Assembly: GCF_016518545.1 (NCBI RefSeq) | Contig: NZ_JACVTO010000001.1 | Span: forward strand, 545,299-609,298 | Direction of reading: 5' to 3' | DNA: 64,000 bases | Source: Pseudomonas sp. S30 | Lineage (GTDB): Bacteria > Pseudomonadota > Gammaproteobacteria > Pseudomonadales > Pseudomonadaceae | Shown: positions 31,594 to 43,195 of the stretch, piece by piece | Layout: every line of letters begins with the position of its first letter | How positions within the stretch are numbered: position 1 is the first letter of the stretch | Translations under genes and position numbers: made by a program | The notes under the pieces: generated by a model | What the model saw: only the letters and a program-made list of their open reading frames with translations | What the model was told of the DNA's origin: nothing | The model's database searches: none

Positions 31594-32560
31594 ATGGACC
31601 TGCTGTTTCTCGGCACCAGCGCCGGCACTCCCACCAAGGCGCGCAACGTCAGCGCCACCGCTGTTCTCGATGGCCAGGGCAGTGGCTGGTATCTGGTCGA
31701 CTGCGGCGAGGCCACCCAACACCAGTTGCTGCACACCTCGCTCTCGGTACGCGACTTGCGCGCGATCTTCATCACCCATGTGCACGGCGATCACTGCTTC
31801 GGCCTGCCTGGCCTGCTGGCCAGCGCTGGCATGAGCGGGCGTCGCGCACCGCTCGATGTGATCCTGCCCGCAGCGCTGCATGAGTGGGTACGCCTGGGCC
31901 TGGCAGTCAGCGAGAGCCACCTGCCCTTCGAGCTGCGTCTGATGGCTGTGGAGGACTTTCAACGCTGGAGCACCGCGGATATCCAGGTCGAGGCCGTGCA
32001 ACTGTCGCACCGGGTGCCCAGCCGAGGCTATGTGTTCAGCGAAGTCAAGCCAGAGCCGCGGCTGGACACTGCACGACTGGACGCCGACGGCGTACCTCGC
32101 GGGCCTCTCTGGGGTCAGTTGGCACGCGGCGTGGCGGTCGAGCATGATGGCCGGCTCATCGACCCACAGCCCTATCTGTGCGCCTCACGAGCCACACGAC
32201 GAGTGATCGTCTGCGGTGACAACGACCAGCCAGCGCTGCTCGCGGAGGTCGCCAGGAATGCTGACGTCCTGGTCCACGAAGCGACGTTCACCCAGCCCTT
32301 GATCGAGCGCACAGGCGCCAGTTTCGGCCACAGCAGTGCCGAGAAGGTCGCGGCATTCGCCCAGGCCGCTGGGGTGCGCAACCTGGTGCTGACCCACTTC
32401 AGTGCCCGCTATCAGAACGATCCACGACGCAGCCCCCAGCATCGACGACATCCACCTGGAGGCCCGCTCGCACTACGACGGTCGGCTGATCCTGGCGCAG
32501 GACCTGCGACGCTACCACCTGGACCGTGAAGGCCGGCTGATGCCTCTGGCCAGTGCCTGA
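31594..32560 (+). CDS. rnz: Ribonuclease Z, C-terminus frameshifted
   Basis: tRNA 3'-processing endonuclease of the metallo-beta-lactamase superfamily. The metal ligands are present: [10 protein letters not shown] (residues about 61-70), [20 protein letters not shown] and LTHFSARYQ (about 268). The frame from 31594 breaks at a run of five C at 32433-32437: as written it continues to a stop at 32529 with a nonsense tail ([15 protein letters not shown]). Removing one C restores [17 protein letters not shown] and ends normally at 32560 with the expected C-terminus. All catalytic residues precede the break. This is either a real mutation or an assembly error in the C-run. Confidence 0.9.
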
Positions 32561-32663
32561 GCGCACGATTGCGCTGAACTAACGCCCCTGCGGCGCGATC
32601 CTTGATTGAGCGCAGCCAGCGCAAACGCGCTGGCCTGCCTCGCCGACATGACAAGGAGCCGCC

Positions 32664-33092
32664 ATGACCACGATCGTCCACGACCCCTACCGCTGCCGAC
32701 CGGGACCGCTGCATGCGACCCTGCTCGCTGGCACAGTGCCTCTGTTTCTTGGCGCATTGATCAGCGACATCGCCTACTACCAGAGCATGCAGATCCAATG
32801 GAGCAACTTCGCCGCCTGGCTGATCGCTGGCGGCCTGCTGTTCTGCGGCCTCGCATTCCTGTTCGCCCTGGCCAACCTGGTACGTGCCGAACGCAAGTCC
32901 GGTAGACCGGTGCTGTATGCCCTGCTGTTGCTGGTGACCTGGGTGCTGGGCCTGATCAATGCCTTCGAGCACGCCAAGGATGCCTGGGCGGTCATGCCGT
33001 CGGGCCTGGTGCTGTCGGTGATCGTCAGTGTACTGGCCTGCATCGCGACCTGGGTCGGCCTGACCAACCTGCGTTCGGGAGGTGCCGCATGA
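32664..33092 (+). CDS. DUF2231-type membrane protein
   Basis: This 142-residue integral membrane protein has four hydrophobic segments: LLAGTVPLFLGALISDIAYY, AAWLIAGGLLFCGLAFLFAL, VLYALLLLVTWVLGLINAF and a final LVLSVIVSVLACIATWVG. The family is a conserved bacterial membrane domain often placed beside secreted sugar or alcohol dehydrogenases, and here the stop overlaps the dehydrogenase start by 4 bases (ATGA). The function is unknown; an electron-transfer or quinone-linked role is suggested only by context. Confidence 0.85.
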   Translation: MTTIVHDPYRCRPGPLHATLLAGTVPLFLGALISDIAYYQSMQIQWSNFAAWLIAGGLLFCGLAFLFALANLVRAERKSGRPVLYALLLLVTWVLGLINAFEHAKDAWAVMPSGLVLSVIVSVLACIATWVGLTNLRSGGAA

Positions 33093-34381
33093 AGACGCCC
33101 CTGATCCTCTCTGCATTGAGCGTCAGCCTGCTGTTGAGCGCCTGTGGCGGCGACGGCGACGCGACTCAGGCACGCGGCCCCGACCCCAAGCTGCCTGCGC
33201 CCGAGCGCGGCTTGCTGCCGAGCATGAAAATCGCCGAGCCCACCCAGTGGGGCGAGCAAAAACCCACGGTTCCCCAGGGCTACAGCATCACTGCGATCGC
33301 CAGCGATCTGAAGATTCCGCGCCAGACCCTGGTGCTGCCCAACGGCGACATCCTGGTGGCCGAAGGTCGCGGCGGCAACGCGGCCAAGCTCAAGCCCAAG
33401 GATGTGATCGCCAGCCAGATCAAGGCCAAGGGCAACACGCAGGTCAAGGGCGGTAACCGACTGACCCTGCTGCGCGACGCTGACGGCGACGGCCGCTACG
33501 AAGTGCAGACGGTGTTCGCCGAGAACCTCAACGCACCCTATGGCCTGGCCTATGCCAACAACAAACTCTATGTGGCCAACCAGGACGCGCTGGTGAGCTT
33601 CGATTACCAGGATGGCCAGACCAAGGCCACTGGCGCACCCACCACCCTCACCGAGCTGCCCTCGGCGATCAACCACCACTGGACCAAGTCGCTGACCATC
33701 AGCCCTGATGGGCGCTACCTGTATGTGGGCATCGGCTCGAACAGCAACATCACCGAGCGCGGCATGGAAGTGGAAGTGGACCGCGCGATGGTCTGGCAGA
33801 TCGACGCCCAGACTGGCGCTCACAAGCCCTATGCCACCGGCCTGCGCAACCCGACCGCCCTGGCGATCCAGCCAGGCTCGGGACAGCTCTGGGCGGTGGT
33901 CAACGAGCGTGACGAACTGGGCCCGGACCTGGTGCCGGATTACCTGACGTCGGTGCGCGAGGGGGCCTTCTATGGTTGGCCTTGGAGCTACTGGGGCCAG
34001 AACGTGGACACCCGGGCGCAGCCGCAGAACCCGAAGAAGGTCGCCGCCGCGATCAAGCCCGATTACAGCCTGGGTTCCCACGTGGCTGCCCTGGGCGTCA
34101 GTTTCTCGCTGCCTGCGATGGGTGACAAGTTCGCCAATGGCGTATTCGTTGGCGAGCACGGCAGCTGGAACCGGCCCAACCCTGTGGGCTACAAGGTGAT
34201 CTTCGTGCCCTTCAGCGACGGCAAGCCGGCCGGCGAGCCGATCGACTTCGCCACCGGATTCCGCGGCGAGGACGGCAAGACCCGCGGCCGGCCGGTTGGC
34301 GTGACCGTCGACCCGAAAGGTGCGCTGATCATCGCCGACGACCTGGCCAACACCGTGTGGCGTGTAACCCGCACCCCTTGA
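33089..34381 (+). CDS. Lipoprotein sugar dehydrogenase (PQQ-dependent, sorbosone dehydrogenase-like)
   Basis: The 430-residue protein has a lipoprotein signal (LSVSLLLSACGGDGD, Cys at 19) and a six-bladed beta-propeller of the soluble glucose/sorbosone dehydrogenase family. Blocks include QGYSITAIASDLKIPRQTLV, GLRNPTALAIQPGSGQLWAV, VNERDELGPDL, FYGWPWSY and GEHGSWNRPNPVGY. These enzymes oxidise an aldose at a PQQ cofactor in the periplasm. It is coupled to the DUF2231 gene just upstream. The physiological substrate is not known. Confidence 0.9.
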   Translation: MKTPLILSALSVSLLLSACGGDGDATQARGPDPKLPAPERGLLPSMKIAEPTQWGEQKPTVPQGYSITAIASDLKIPRQTLVLPNGDILVAEGRGGNAAKLKPKDVIASQIKAKGNTQVKGGNRLTLLRDADGDGRYEVQTVFAENLNAPYGLAYANNKLYVANQDALVSFDYQDGQTKATGAPTTLTELPSAINHHWTKSLTISPDGRYLYVGIGSNSNITERGMEVEVDRAMVWQIDAQTGAHKPYATGLRNPTALAIQPGSGQLWAVVNERDELGPDLVPDYLTSVREGAFYGWPWSYWGQNVDTRAQPQNPKKVAAAIKPDYSLGSHVAALGVSFSLPAMGDKFANGVFVGEHGSWNRPNPVGYKVIFVPFSDGKPAGEPIDFATGFRGEDGKTRGRPVGVTVDPKGALIIADDLANTVWRVTRTP

Positions 34382-34392
34382 TCATGGGAAGC

Positions 34393-34434
34393 GATACGGC
34401 AATGGGGCGGCCTTGACCGCCCCATTGCCGTATC
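34393..34434. terminator. Perfect 18-bp inverted repeat after the sugar dehydrogenase
   Basis: GATACGGCAATGGGGCGG pairs in full with its complement across the 6-base loop CCTTGA. It starts 12 bases after the stop. There is no T-run, so it may be a Rho-assisted or exonuclease-blocking 3' end rather than a textbook intrinsic terminator. Confidence 0.6.
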
Positions 34435-34549
34435 TGGATCTGAAGCCCGACCTCCCATGCACCCCGACCCGATCCTCACGGTATTGTTTTCTGTAATGAA
34501 AATGTAATATTCGTTTTCGCAGATAAAACAACAATGCCGGAGCTTCGTC

Positions 34550-35890
34550 ATGCTTGCCTTCTTTCGCCCTGCCGCACATCGGGCACCCCTGCCCGCCGAT
34601 CAAGTCGACCGTACCTACCGCCGCCTGCGCTGGCAGATCTTCGCCGGCATCTTCATCGGCTACGCGGGCTACTACCTGCTGCGCAAGAATTTCTCTCTGG
34701 CCATGCCCTACCTGATCGAAGAGCAGGGCTATACACGCGGTCAACTGGGGCTGGCCATCTCGGCCATCGCCATCGCCTATGGCCTTTCCAAATTCCTCAT
34801 GGGCCTGGTGTCCGACCGCTCCAACCCCCGCTATTTCCTGCCGTTTGGTCTTCTGGTGTCGGCTGGCGTGATGTTCGTGTTCGGTTTCGCGCATTGGGCC
34901 ACCTCCAGCGTGGCCATCATGTTCGTGCTGCTGTTCATCAACGGCTGGGCCCAGGGCATGGGCTGGCCGCCCAGTGGACGCACCATGGTGCATTGGTGGT
35001 CGCAGAAGGAGCGCGGCGGCGTGGTGTCGGTGTGGAACGTGGCGCACAACGTGGGCGGCGGTCTGATCGGCCCCTTGTTCATCCTCGGCCTGGGCTGGAC
35101 CAATGACTGGCACGCCGCATTCTACGTGCCCGCTGCCGTCGCCGTGCTGGTGGCGGTGTTCGCCTTCGTGACCATGCGCGACACCCCGCAGTCGGTTGGC
35201 CTGCCGCCCATCGAGGCGTACAAGAACGACTTCCCCGAGGGCTACGATGCCAGCCACGAGCAGGAATTCAGCGCCAAGGAAATCTTCGTCAAGTACGTGC
35301 TGCGCAACAAGATGCTCTGGTACATCGCACTGGCCAACGTATTCGTCTACCTGCTGCGCTACGGCGTGCTCGACTGGGCACCCACCTACCTCAAGGAAGC
35401 CAAGCACTTCACCGTGGACAAGACCTCCTGGGCGTACTTCTTCTACGAATGGGCCGGCATTCCCGGCACGCTGCTGTGCGGCTGGATGTCGGACAAGATC
35501 TTCCGAGGCAATCGCGGCCTGACCGGGATCGTCTTCATGGCCCTGGTCACCGTGGCCACCCTGGTGTACTGGCTCAACCCGCCAGGCAATCCCACGGTCG
35601 ACATGCTCGCGCTGATCTCCATCGGCTTCCTGATCTACGGCCCGGTGATGCTGATCGGTCTGCAGGCGCTGGAGCTTGCGCCGAAGAAGGCCGCCGGCAC
35701 CGCCGCGGGTTTCACCGGGTTGTTCGGCTACCTGGGCGGATCGGTGGCAGCCAGCGCGGCCATGGGCTACACGGTGGACCACTTTGGCTGGGACGGCGGT
35801 TTCGTGTTGCTGGTGGGCGCCTGCCTCCTGGCCATCGCCTTCCTGCTGCCGACCTTGCGCCATACCCGGGTGGCGAGCAGCAGCCGTTGA
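34550..35890 (+). CDS. glpT: Glycerol-3-phosphate transporter (antiporter with phosphate)
   Basis: The 446-residue MFS protein of the organophosphate:phosphate antiporter family has 12 predicted membrane segments. It shares [20 protein letters not shown], then [11 protein letters not shown], the central [20 protein letters not shown] and a conserved AGSVA-type block with E. coli GlpT. It brings glycerol 3-phosphate in while phosphate goes out, and would also admit fosfomycin. No glpD, glpK or glpQ gene is adjacent, so it is a separate transcript. Confidence 0.94.
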   Translation: MLAFFRPAAHRAPLPADQVDRTYRRLRWQIFAGIFIGYAGYYLLRKNFSLAMPYLIEEQGYTRGQLGLAISAIAIAYGLSKFLMGLVSDRSNPRYFLPFGLLVSAGVMFVFGFAHWATSSVAIMFVLLFINGWAQGMGWPPSGRTMVHWWSQKERGGVVSVWNVAHNVGGGLIGPLFILGLGWTNDWHAAFYVPAAVAVLVAVFAFVTMRDTPQSVGLPPIEAYKNDFPEGYDASHEQEFSAKEIFVKYVLRNKMLWYIALANVFVYLLRYGVLDWAPTYLKEAKHFTVDKTSWAYFFYEWAGIPGTLLCGWMSDKIFRGNRGLTGIVFMALVTVATLVYWLNPPGNPTVDMLALISIGFLIYGPVMLIGLQALELAPKKAAGTAAGFTGLFGYLGGSVAASAAMGYTVDHFGWDGGFVLLVGACLLAIAFLLPTLRHTRVASSSR

Positions 35891-36130
35891 AGAACCCATT
35901 CGGATGGCAACGACCGGCCGAGTCGGCCCATCGAGTGCAGGCACAGGCCCGTTGCAACAGGCGGTCACAGTTCATCTGGACATCTTTCACCTGCCAGTGC
36001 GTGATTGATCTAGGGTGAAGCCTCGGGCATCGAGTTCGTCCACATTGGACTCACGCCTGAAACGACTGGACCGTGAATACGGTCCTAGTCTGAGTGATTT
36101 CTTCTCAACGTGCCAAAAGAGACATACGCC

Positions 36131-36649
36131 ATGAAACGCAAGTTGCTCCTCGGTCTTCTCGCCAGCCTCTCGCTCGGTGCCCATGCCGCTTCGGTGGAGG
36201 TGCCGATCAATCTGGTCAGCGCCGACGGTGCGCCCCAGGCGATCGGCCAGGTGACCATCAGCGAATCACCCTATGGCCTGATTTTCACGCCGCAGTTGAG
36301 CAAGCTGCCGGCGGGCATCCATGGTTTCCACGTGCACGAGAACGGCAGCTGCGATGCAGGCACCAAGGACGGCAAGAAAGTCGCCGCCCTGGCCGCCGGT
36401 GGCCATTTCGACCCAGCCAAGACCGGCAAGCACCTGGGGCCTTATGCCGATGGCCACCTGGGTGATCTGCCGGCGCTGTACGTGACCGCCGACGGCAATG
36501 CCACCTACCCGGTGCTGGCGCCACGTCTGAAGAAGCTCTCCGAGATCAAGGGCAAGGCGCTGATGGTCCATGCCGGTGGCGATAACCATGCCGACATGCC
36601 CATGCCCCTGGGCGGTGGCGGTGATCGCATGGCCTGTGGGGTGATCTGA
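36131..36649 (+). CDS. sodC: Periplasmic Cu/Zn superoxide dismutase
   Basis: The 172-residue precursor has a signal peptide ([19 protein letters not shown]). The copper and zinc ligands lie in [35 protein letters not shown], and the copper-site [11 protein letters not shown]. The two cysteines (NGSCDAG and MACGVI) form the structural disulfide. It converts superoxide to hydrogen peroxide and oxygen in the periplasm. The ATG at 36131 is preferred over 36110. A hairpin follows at 36658-36681. Confidence 0.95.
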   Translation: MKRKLLLGLLASLSLGAHAASVEVPINLVSADGAPQAIGQVTISESPYGLIFTPQLSKLPAGIHGFHVHENGSCDAGTKDGKKVAALAAGGHFDPAKTGKHLGPYADGHLGDLPALYVTADGNATYPVLAPRLKKLSEIKGKALMVHAGGDNHADMPMPLGGGGDRMACGVI

Positions 36650-36657
36650 TACCAGGA

Positions 36658-36681
36658 GGTGTGATCATCGACGATCACACC
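36658..36681 (+). terminator. Hairpin after sodC
   Basis: GGTGTGATC and GATCACACC form a perfect 9-bp stem with the loop ATCGAC, 8 bases after the sodC stop. No T-run follows. Confidence 0.5.
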
Positions 36682-36835
36682 CAATGCCCAGGCGGCGGCA
36701 CGCCACTGCGCATGCCCCGCCTCGGCGATGAATCGGCATGGCCCTCTGCTGACGACTCCAAGATCCTCAGGCAGTGTTCACCGAGTTGGCCAGGGAAGCA
36801 GTGCGCCCCGGGCCTGGTTGGTGAACTGCGCAGTG

Positions 36836-38119
36836 TCACGCTGCCTTACGCCCCAGAGCGACGGCCTGTGACGCTGCCAGCATTGCCCGCAGCAGCACTG
36901 CGCAGCCAGCGGCGAGGTCTTGCGGCGTGGCATTTTCGATCTCGTTGTGGCTGATACCGTTCTCGCACGGCACGAAGATCATCCCGGCAGGCCCCAATTC
37001 GGCCAGGAAGATCGCGTCATGCCCTGCCCCGCTGACGATGTCCATGTGCGTGAGGCCCAACGCCTTGGCCGACTCACGCACCGCATCGACACAGCCGCGC
37101 TCGAAGTAAAGCGCCGGGAAGTCTGCAGTCGGTGTCAGTTCGTAGCTCAGGCCGTGCTTTTCACACGTTCGCTCGATCACCTCGCGCACCTCGGCGATCA
37201 TCGCGTCGAGGTGGTCGCGCTCCAGATGACGGAAGTCCAGGGTCATGCGCACCTCACCTGGAATGACGTTACGCGATCCCGGATACGCTTGCAGGCAACC
37301 CACCGTACCGCAGGCGTGGGGCTGGTGCGCCAGGGCCGTACGATTGACCGCCTCGACCACCGCCGCAGCGCCGACCAGCGCATCCTTGCGCAGGTGCATC
37401 GGAGTCGGTCCGGCATGGGCCTCGACACCCCGCAAGCTCAGGTCGAACCACTTCTGTCCGAGCGCGCCCAGTACCACTCCGAGGGTCTTGTGCTCATCCT
37501 CCAGGATCGGTCCCTGCTCGATGTGCGCCTCGAAATAGGCGCCCACCGGATGCCCCAGCACGCCTCGCGCACCGGCATAGCCGATGGCCTCCAGGGCCTC
37601 GCCCACGCTGACGCCCTCGGCATCGCGCTTGGCCAGGGTCTCTTCGAGGGTGAACTTGCCGGCGAACACCCCCGACCCCATCATGCAGGGGGCAAATCGT
37701 GATCCCTCTTCATTGGTCCAGACCACCACCTCCAGCGGCGCCTCGGTTTCCACGCCCAGATCGTTCAAGGTACGGATGACCTCCAGGCCCGCCATCACCC
37801 CGAAGCACCCGTCGAACTTGCCACCGGTAGGCTGGGTGTCGATATGACTGCCGGTCATCACCGGGGGCAGGTCGGGATTGCGCCCGGCACGCCGGGCGAA
37901 GATATTGCCCACCGCATCGACGCTGACACTGCACCCTGCGGCCTCGCACCACTGCACGAACAGGTCGCGGGCCTGGCGATCCAGGTCGGTGAGCGCCAAC
38001 CGGCACACCCCACCCTTGGCAGTGGCGCCCAGGCGCGCAAGGTCCATCAACGACTGCCACAGCCGGCCGCTGTCGACGTGATGGTCCGTGGACTGCAATA
38101 CATGCTCGATCTGTTTCAT
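36836..38119 (-). CDS. hyuC: N-carbamoyl-beta-alanine amidohydrolase (beta-ureidopropionase type)
   Basis: The 427-residue M20-type metallo-hydrolase has the dinuclear zinc ligands in MTGSHIDTQPTGGKFDGCFG, WTNEEGSRFAPCMMGS and YFEAHIEQGP, plus the dimerisation domain around LRGVEAHAGPTPM. It removes the carbamoyl group from N-carbamoyl-beta-alanine or -aminoisobutyrate, giving the beta-amino acid, ammonia and carbon dioxide. This is the last step of reductive pyrimidine degradation, and the gene sits next to the permease and opposite the other pathway genes. AGGAGATCGCTG precedes the ATG at 38119; the family also includes allantoate hydrolases. Confidence 0.93.
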   Translation of the reverse strand: MKQIEHVLQSTDHHVDSGRLWQSLMDLARLGATAKGGVCRLALTDLDRQARDLFVQWCEAAGCSVSVDAVGNIFARRAGRNPDLPPVMTGSHIDTQPTGGKFDGCFGVMAGLEVIRTLNDLGVETEAPLEVVVWTNEEGSRFAPCMMGSGVFAGKFTLEETLAKRDAEGVSVGEALEAIGYAGARGVLGHPVGAYFEAHIEQGPILEDEHKTLGVVLGALGQKWFDLSLRGVEAHAGPTPMHLRKDALVGAAAVVEAVNRTALAHQPHACGTVGCLQAYPGSRNVIPGEVRMTLDFRHLERDHLDAMIAEVREVIERTCEKHGLSYELTPTADFPALYFERGCVDAVRESAKALGLTHMDIVSGAGHDAIFLAELGPAGMIFVPCENGISHNEIENATPQDLAAGCAVLLRAMLAASQAVALGRKAA

Positions 38120-38156
38120 CAGCGATCTCCTCAGGCGTTCTTCTTGTTTTCGATGG

Positions 38157-39647
38157 TCATGGCAGCGGCTTGGCCAGTGGCGCAGGGCCGCGCACCGCGA
38201 CACGGCCCAGGGCGTAGTACAGGCCGGCACCGAGCAATGAGCCGGTGAACCAGCCATAGTCGTAGAACCAGCTGAACCGGCTGTTGCCGATCGACATCAA
38301 GGTCAGCGCGACGGGCACCGCGAAGGCCAGGAAACCCGCTCGGTTCCAGGCCGGGTATACGTCGTCGCGATACAGCCCGGCCAGGTCCAGGCGCTGGCGG
38401 CGGACCAGGAAGTAGTCCACCACCATGATTCCGGCGATAGGCCCCAACAGGCTGGAATAACCCAGTAGCCAGTTCGAGTAGACCGTCTCCAGGCTGACGT
38501 CCGAGACGATCCAGCCCAGCTTCTTGAACAGCTCATGGGCCATCAGCGCCAGGCCGATAAGCCCCGTCAGCCATACCGCGCGGGTGCGGCCGATCAGCCG
38601 CGGCGCGATGTTCTGGAAATCGTTGGTGGGCGACACCACGTTCGCAGCCGTATTGGTGGCCAGTGTGGCCACGACGATCAGTGTCATGGCCACCGCCACC
38701 CAGCCAGGACTCTGGATCTTGCCGATCAGCGTCACCGGATCGGACACCGTTTCACCCACCAGCGAGGCCGAAGCGGCTGTCATGATCACGCCCAGGGCGG
38801 CGAACAGGAACATCGTCAGCGGCAGACCGAAGATCTGCCCCAGCACTTGGTCCTTCTGGCTGCGTGCGTAGCGGCTGAAATCCGGGATATTCAGCGACAG
38901 CGTGGCCCAGAAGCCGACCATGGCAGTGAGTCCTGCGCAGAAGTAGCCCACCACGCTGGCCCCCTCGGGTCGCTTGGGCGGCTGGGCCAGCAACTCACTG
39001 ATCGACATGTGCGGCAAGGCCCACACCAGCAGCCCCAGCCCCACCGCCACCAGCAGCGGCGCAGCCAGGGTCTCGAGCAGCTTGATCGATTCGGCCCCCC
39101 GCAGCACCACCCACAGGTTCAGCGACCAGAACAGCATGAAGCCGATCACCTCGCCGGTACCGCCCAGGCTTTTCCAGCCGTCGAACAGCGAGCCGAGTAG
39201 CAAGTGGATGGCCAGCCCGCCGAACAGGGTCTGGATACCGAACCAGCCGCAGGCCACCACCGCGCGAATCAGGCACGGGACGTTCGACCCCAGGATGCCG
39301 AACGAGGCGCGCAGCAGCACCGGAAAAGGAATGCCGTACTTGGTGCCGGGGAAGGCATTGAGGGTCAGCGGAATCAGCACGATGAGGTTGGCCAGCAGGA
39401 TCGCCAGCAATGCCTCACCGACGCTCAGGCCGAAATAGGCGGTGAGTACTCCGCCAAGGGTGTAGGTGGGTACGCAGATGGACATGCCGACCCACAAGGC
39501 GGTGATGTGCCACGTGTTCCAGGTTCGTTGATGCACCTGGGTGGGTGCGATGTCAGGGTTGTAGCGGGGGCTGTCGAGTACGTCGCTGCCGGCTGCCAGT
39601 TCGTACAGCCCGTTGTGCTCGATCACCTGTGATCTGCTCGGTTGCAT
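38157..39647 (-). CDS. NCS1-family nucleobase:cation symporter
   Basis: The 496-residue protein has 12 hydrophobic segments and NCS1 blocks (NTWHITALWVGMSICVPTYT, PFPVLLRASFGILGSNVP, and NIPDFSRYARSQKDQ). It should import uracil, thymine, dihydropyrimidines or hydantoins. It lies 37 bases before hyuC on the same strand and opposite to the dihydropyrimidinase gene, with the shared regulatory region between them. This supports pyrimidine substrates. The exact specificity is not decidable from sequence. Confidence 0.92.
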   Translation of the reverse strand: MQPSRSQVIEHNGLYELAAGSDVLDSPRYNPDIAPTQVHQRTWNTWHITALWVGMSICVPTYTLGGVLTAYFGLSVGEALLAILLANLIVLIPLTLNAFPGTKYGIPFPVLLRASFGILGSNVPCLIRAVVACGWFGIQTLFGGLAIHLLLGSLFDGWKSLGGTGEVIGFMLFWSLNLWVVLRGAESIKLLETLAAPLLVAVGLGLLVWALPHMSISELLAQPPKRPEGASVVGYFCAGLTAMVGFWATLSLNIPDFSRYARSQKDQVLGQIFGLPLTMFLFAALGVIMTAASASLVGETVSDPVTLIGKIQSPGWVAVAMTLIVVATLATNTAANVVSPTNDFQNIAPRLIGRTRAVWLTGLIGLALMAHELFKKLGWIVSDVSLETVYSNWLLGYSSLLGPIAGIMVVDYFLVRRQRLDLAGLYRDDVYPAWNRAGFLAFAVPVALTLMSIGNSRFSWFYDYGWFTGSLLGAGLYYALGRVAVRGPAPLAKPLP

Positions 39648-41705
<2,058 letters not shown>

Positions 41706-41827
41706 GAGGCCCGCAGAGGCCAGGGGTGCCCGCATCCCCAGACATCTTCCATCGTTGACTGCCATCCCCAGAATGGACGGGCGACTGACCGCCGCCTGTC
41801 CCTATAAAAGAGAGAGAGGCTAGAACC

Positions 41828-43195
41828 GTGATCGAGACTCTGAACCATTTGCCGCGCCCTAGCGCCAGCACCGACCAGCTTGCCGAAGCTTTTAGCGACT
41901 TGGCCCCTGCGCTCACGGCGCGCCAGGCTGCCGTGGAAAGTGCCCGCTGCCTGTACTGCTACGACGCGCCGTGCATCAACGCCTGTCCGAGCGAAATCGA
42001 CATCCCTTCCTTCATTCACCGCATCAGCGACGAAAACCTGCAGGGCGCCGCCGAACGCATTCTCTCGGCCAACATCCTGGGCGGCAGCTGCGCCCGAGTC
42101 TGCCCGACCGAGATCCTCTGCCAGCAGGCGTGCGTGCGAAACAACGCGCAGGAATGCGCACCGGTGCTGATCGGCCAATTGCAGCGCTATGCGCTGGACA
42201 ACGCAGGTTTCACCGAACACCCCTTCACGCGCTCCCCTGGCACGGGTAAACGCATCGCCGTGGTCGGCGCCGGCCCTGCAGGGCTATCCTGCGCTCACCG
42301 ACTGGCCCTGCACGGGCATGAGGTGGTCATCTTCGAAGCGCAGGACAAGGCTGGCGGTCTGAATGAGTACGGCATCGCCCGCTACAAGCTGGCCGATGAC
42401 TATGCCCAACGTGAAGTGCAGTTCCTGCTGAGCGTGGGCGGCATCGAAATCCGTCACGGCCAGCGCCTGGGCGCGAACCTGGCCCTTGGCGAGCTGCGCG
42501 AGCAATTCGACGCCGTATTCCTCGGCCTGGGCCTGAATGCCGTGCGCCAGCTTGGTCTGGCCGACGAGCACGCTCCAGGCCTGCTGGCGGCCACCGATTA
42601 CATCCGTGAGCTGCGCCAGAGCGACGATCTGAGCCAGTTGCCGCTGGCGCCCCGTTGCCTGGTGATCGGTGCCGGCAACACGGCCATCGACATGGCGGTG
42701 CAGATGAGCCGCCTGGGCGCCCATGACGTCAACCTGGTATACCGACGCGGCGCCGCCGACATGGGTGCCACCGACCACGAGCAGGCCATCGCCAAGGCCG
42801 ACCAGGTGCGCCTGCACACGTGGGCGCGCCCCGAGACCGTCCTGCTCGACGAACGTGGCCAGGTGCGAGGCATGCGCCTGGCCCGCACCACCCTGCGCGA
42901 AGGTCGGCTGGTGGATACCGGCGAAAGCTTCGAGCTGGCCGCCGACGCCATCTTCAAGGCCATCGGCCAGGGTTTCGACGCTGCCAGCCTCGGCGACCCC
43001 ACGGCCGCCCAACTGGCCCGTGATGGCGAGCGTATCCGCGTCGATGCACAGCTGCGCACCAGCTTGCCGGGCGTGTACGCCGGGGGCGATTGCACGACGC
43101 TGGGCCAGGATCTCACCGTCCAGGCCGTGCAACATGGCAAGCTGGCGGCCGAAGCCATCCATGCCCAACTCATGCTCAACGTGGAGGCTGCATAA
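41828..43195 (+). CDS. preT: NAD-dependent dihydropyrimidine dehydrogenase subunit PreT
   Basis: The 455-residue flavoprotein has an N-terminal Fe-S domain (ARCLYCYDAPCINACP and GSCARVCPTEILCQQACV) followed by an FAD/NAD(P) GltD-like fold (RIAVVGAGPAGLSCAHRLAL, then CLVIGAGNTAIDMAVQMSRL). It transfers electrons from NADH to PreA for reduction of uracil and thymine. The start is a GTG at 41828 after GAGAGAGGC. Its stop TAA shares bases with the preA ATG (TAATG), so the pair is translationally coupled. Confidence 0.95.
   Translation: MIETLNHLPRPSASTDQLAEAFSDLAPALTARQAAVESARCLYCYDAPCINACPSEIDIPSFIHRISDENLQGAAERILSANILGGSCARVCPTEILCQQACVRNNAQECAPVLIGQLQRYALDNAGFTEHPFTRSPGTGKRIAVVGAGPAGLSCAHRLALHGHEVVIFEAQDKAGGLNEYGIARYKLADDYAQREVQFLLSVGGIEIRHGQRLGANLALGELREQFDAVFLGLGLNAVRQLGLADEHAPGLLAATDYIRELRQSDDLSQLPLAPRCLVIGAGNTAIDMAVQMSRLGAHDVNLVYRRGAADMGATDHEQAIAKADQVRLHTWARPETVLLDERGQVRGMRLARTTLREGRLVDTGESFELAADAIFKAIGQGFDAASLGDPTAAQLARDGERIRVDAQLRTSLPGVYAGGDCTTLGQDLTVQAVQHGKLAAEAIHAQLMLNVEAA

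Noticed and set aside
34382..35968. 528-codon minus-strand frame over glpT
   Set aside because: Antisense shadow of a 12-segment transporter; rich in His, Gln and Gly as typical for reverse translations of membrane genes.
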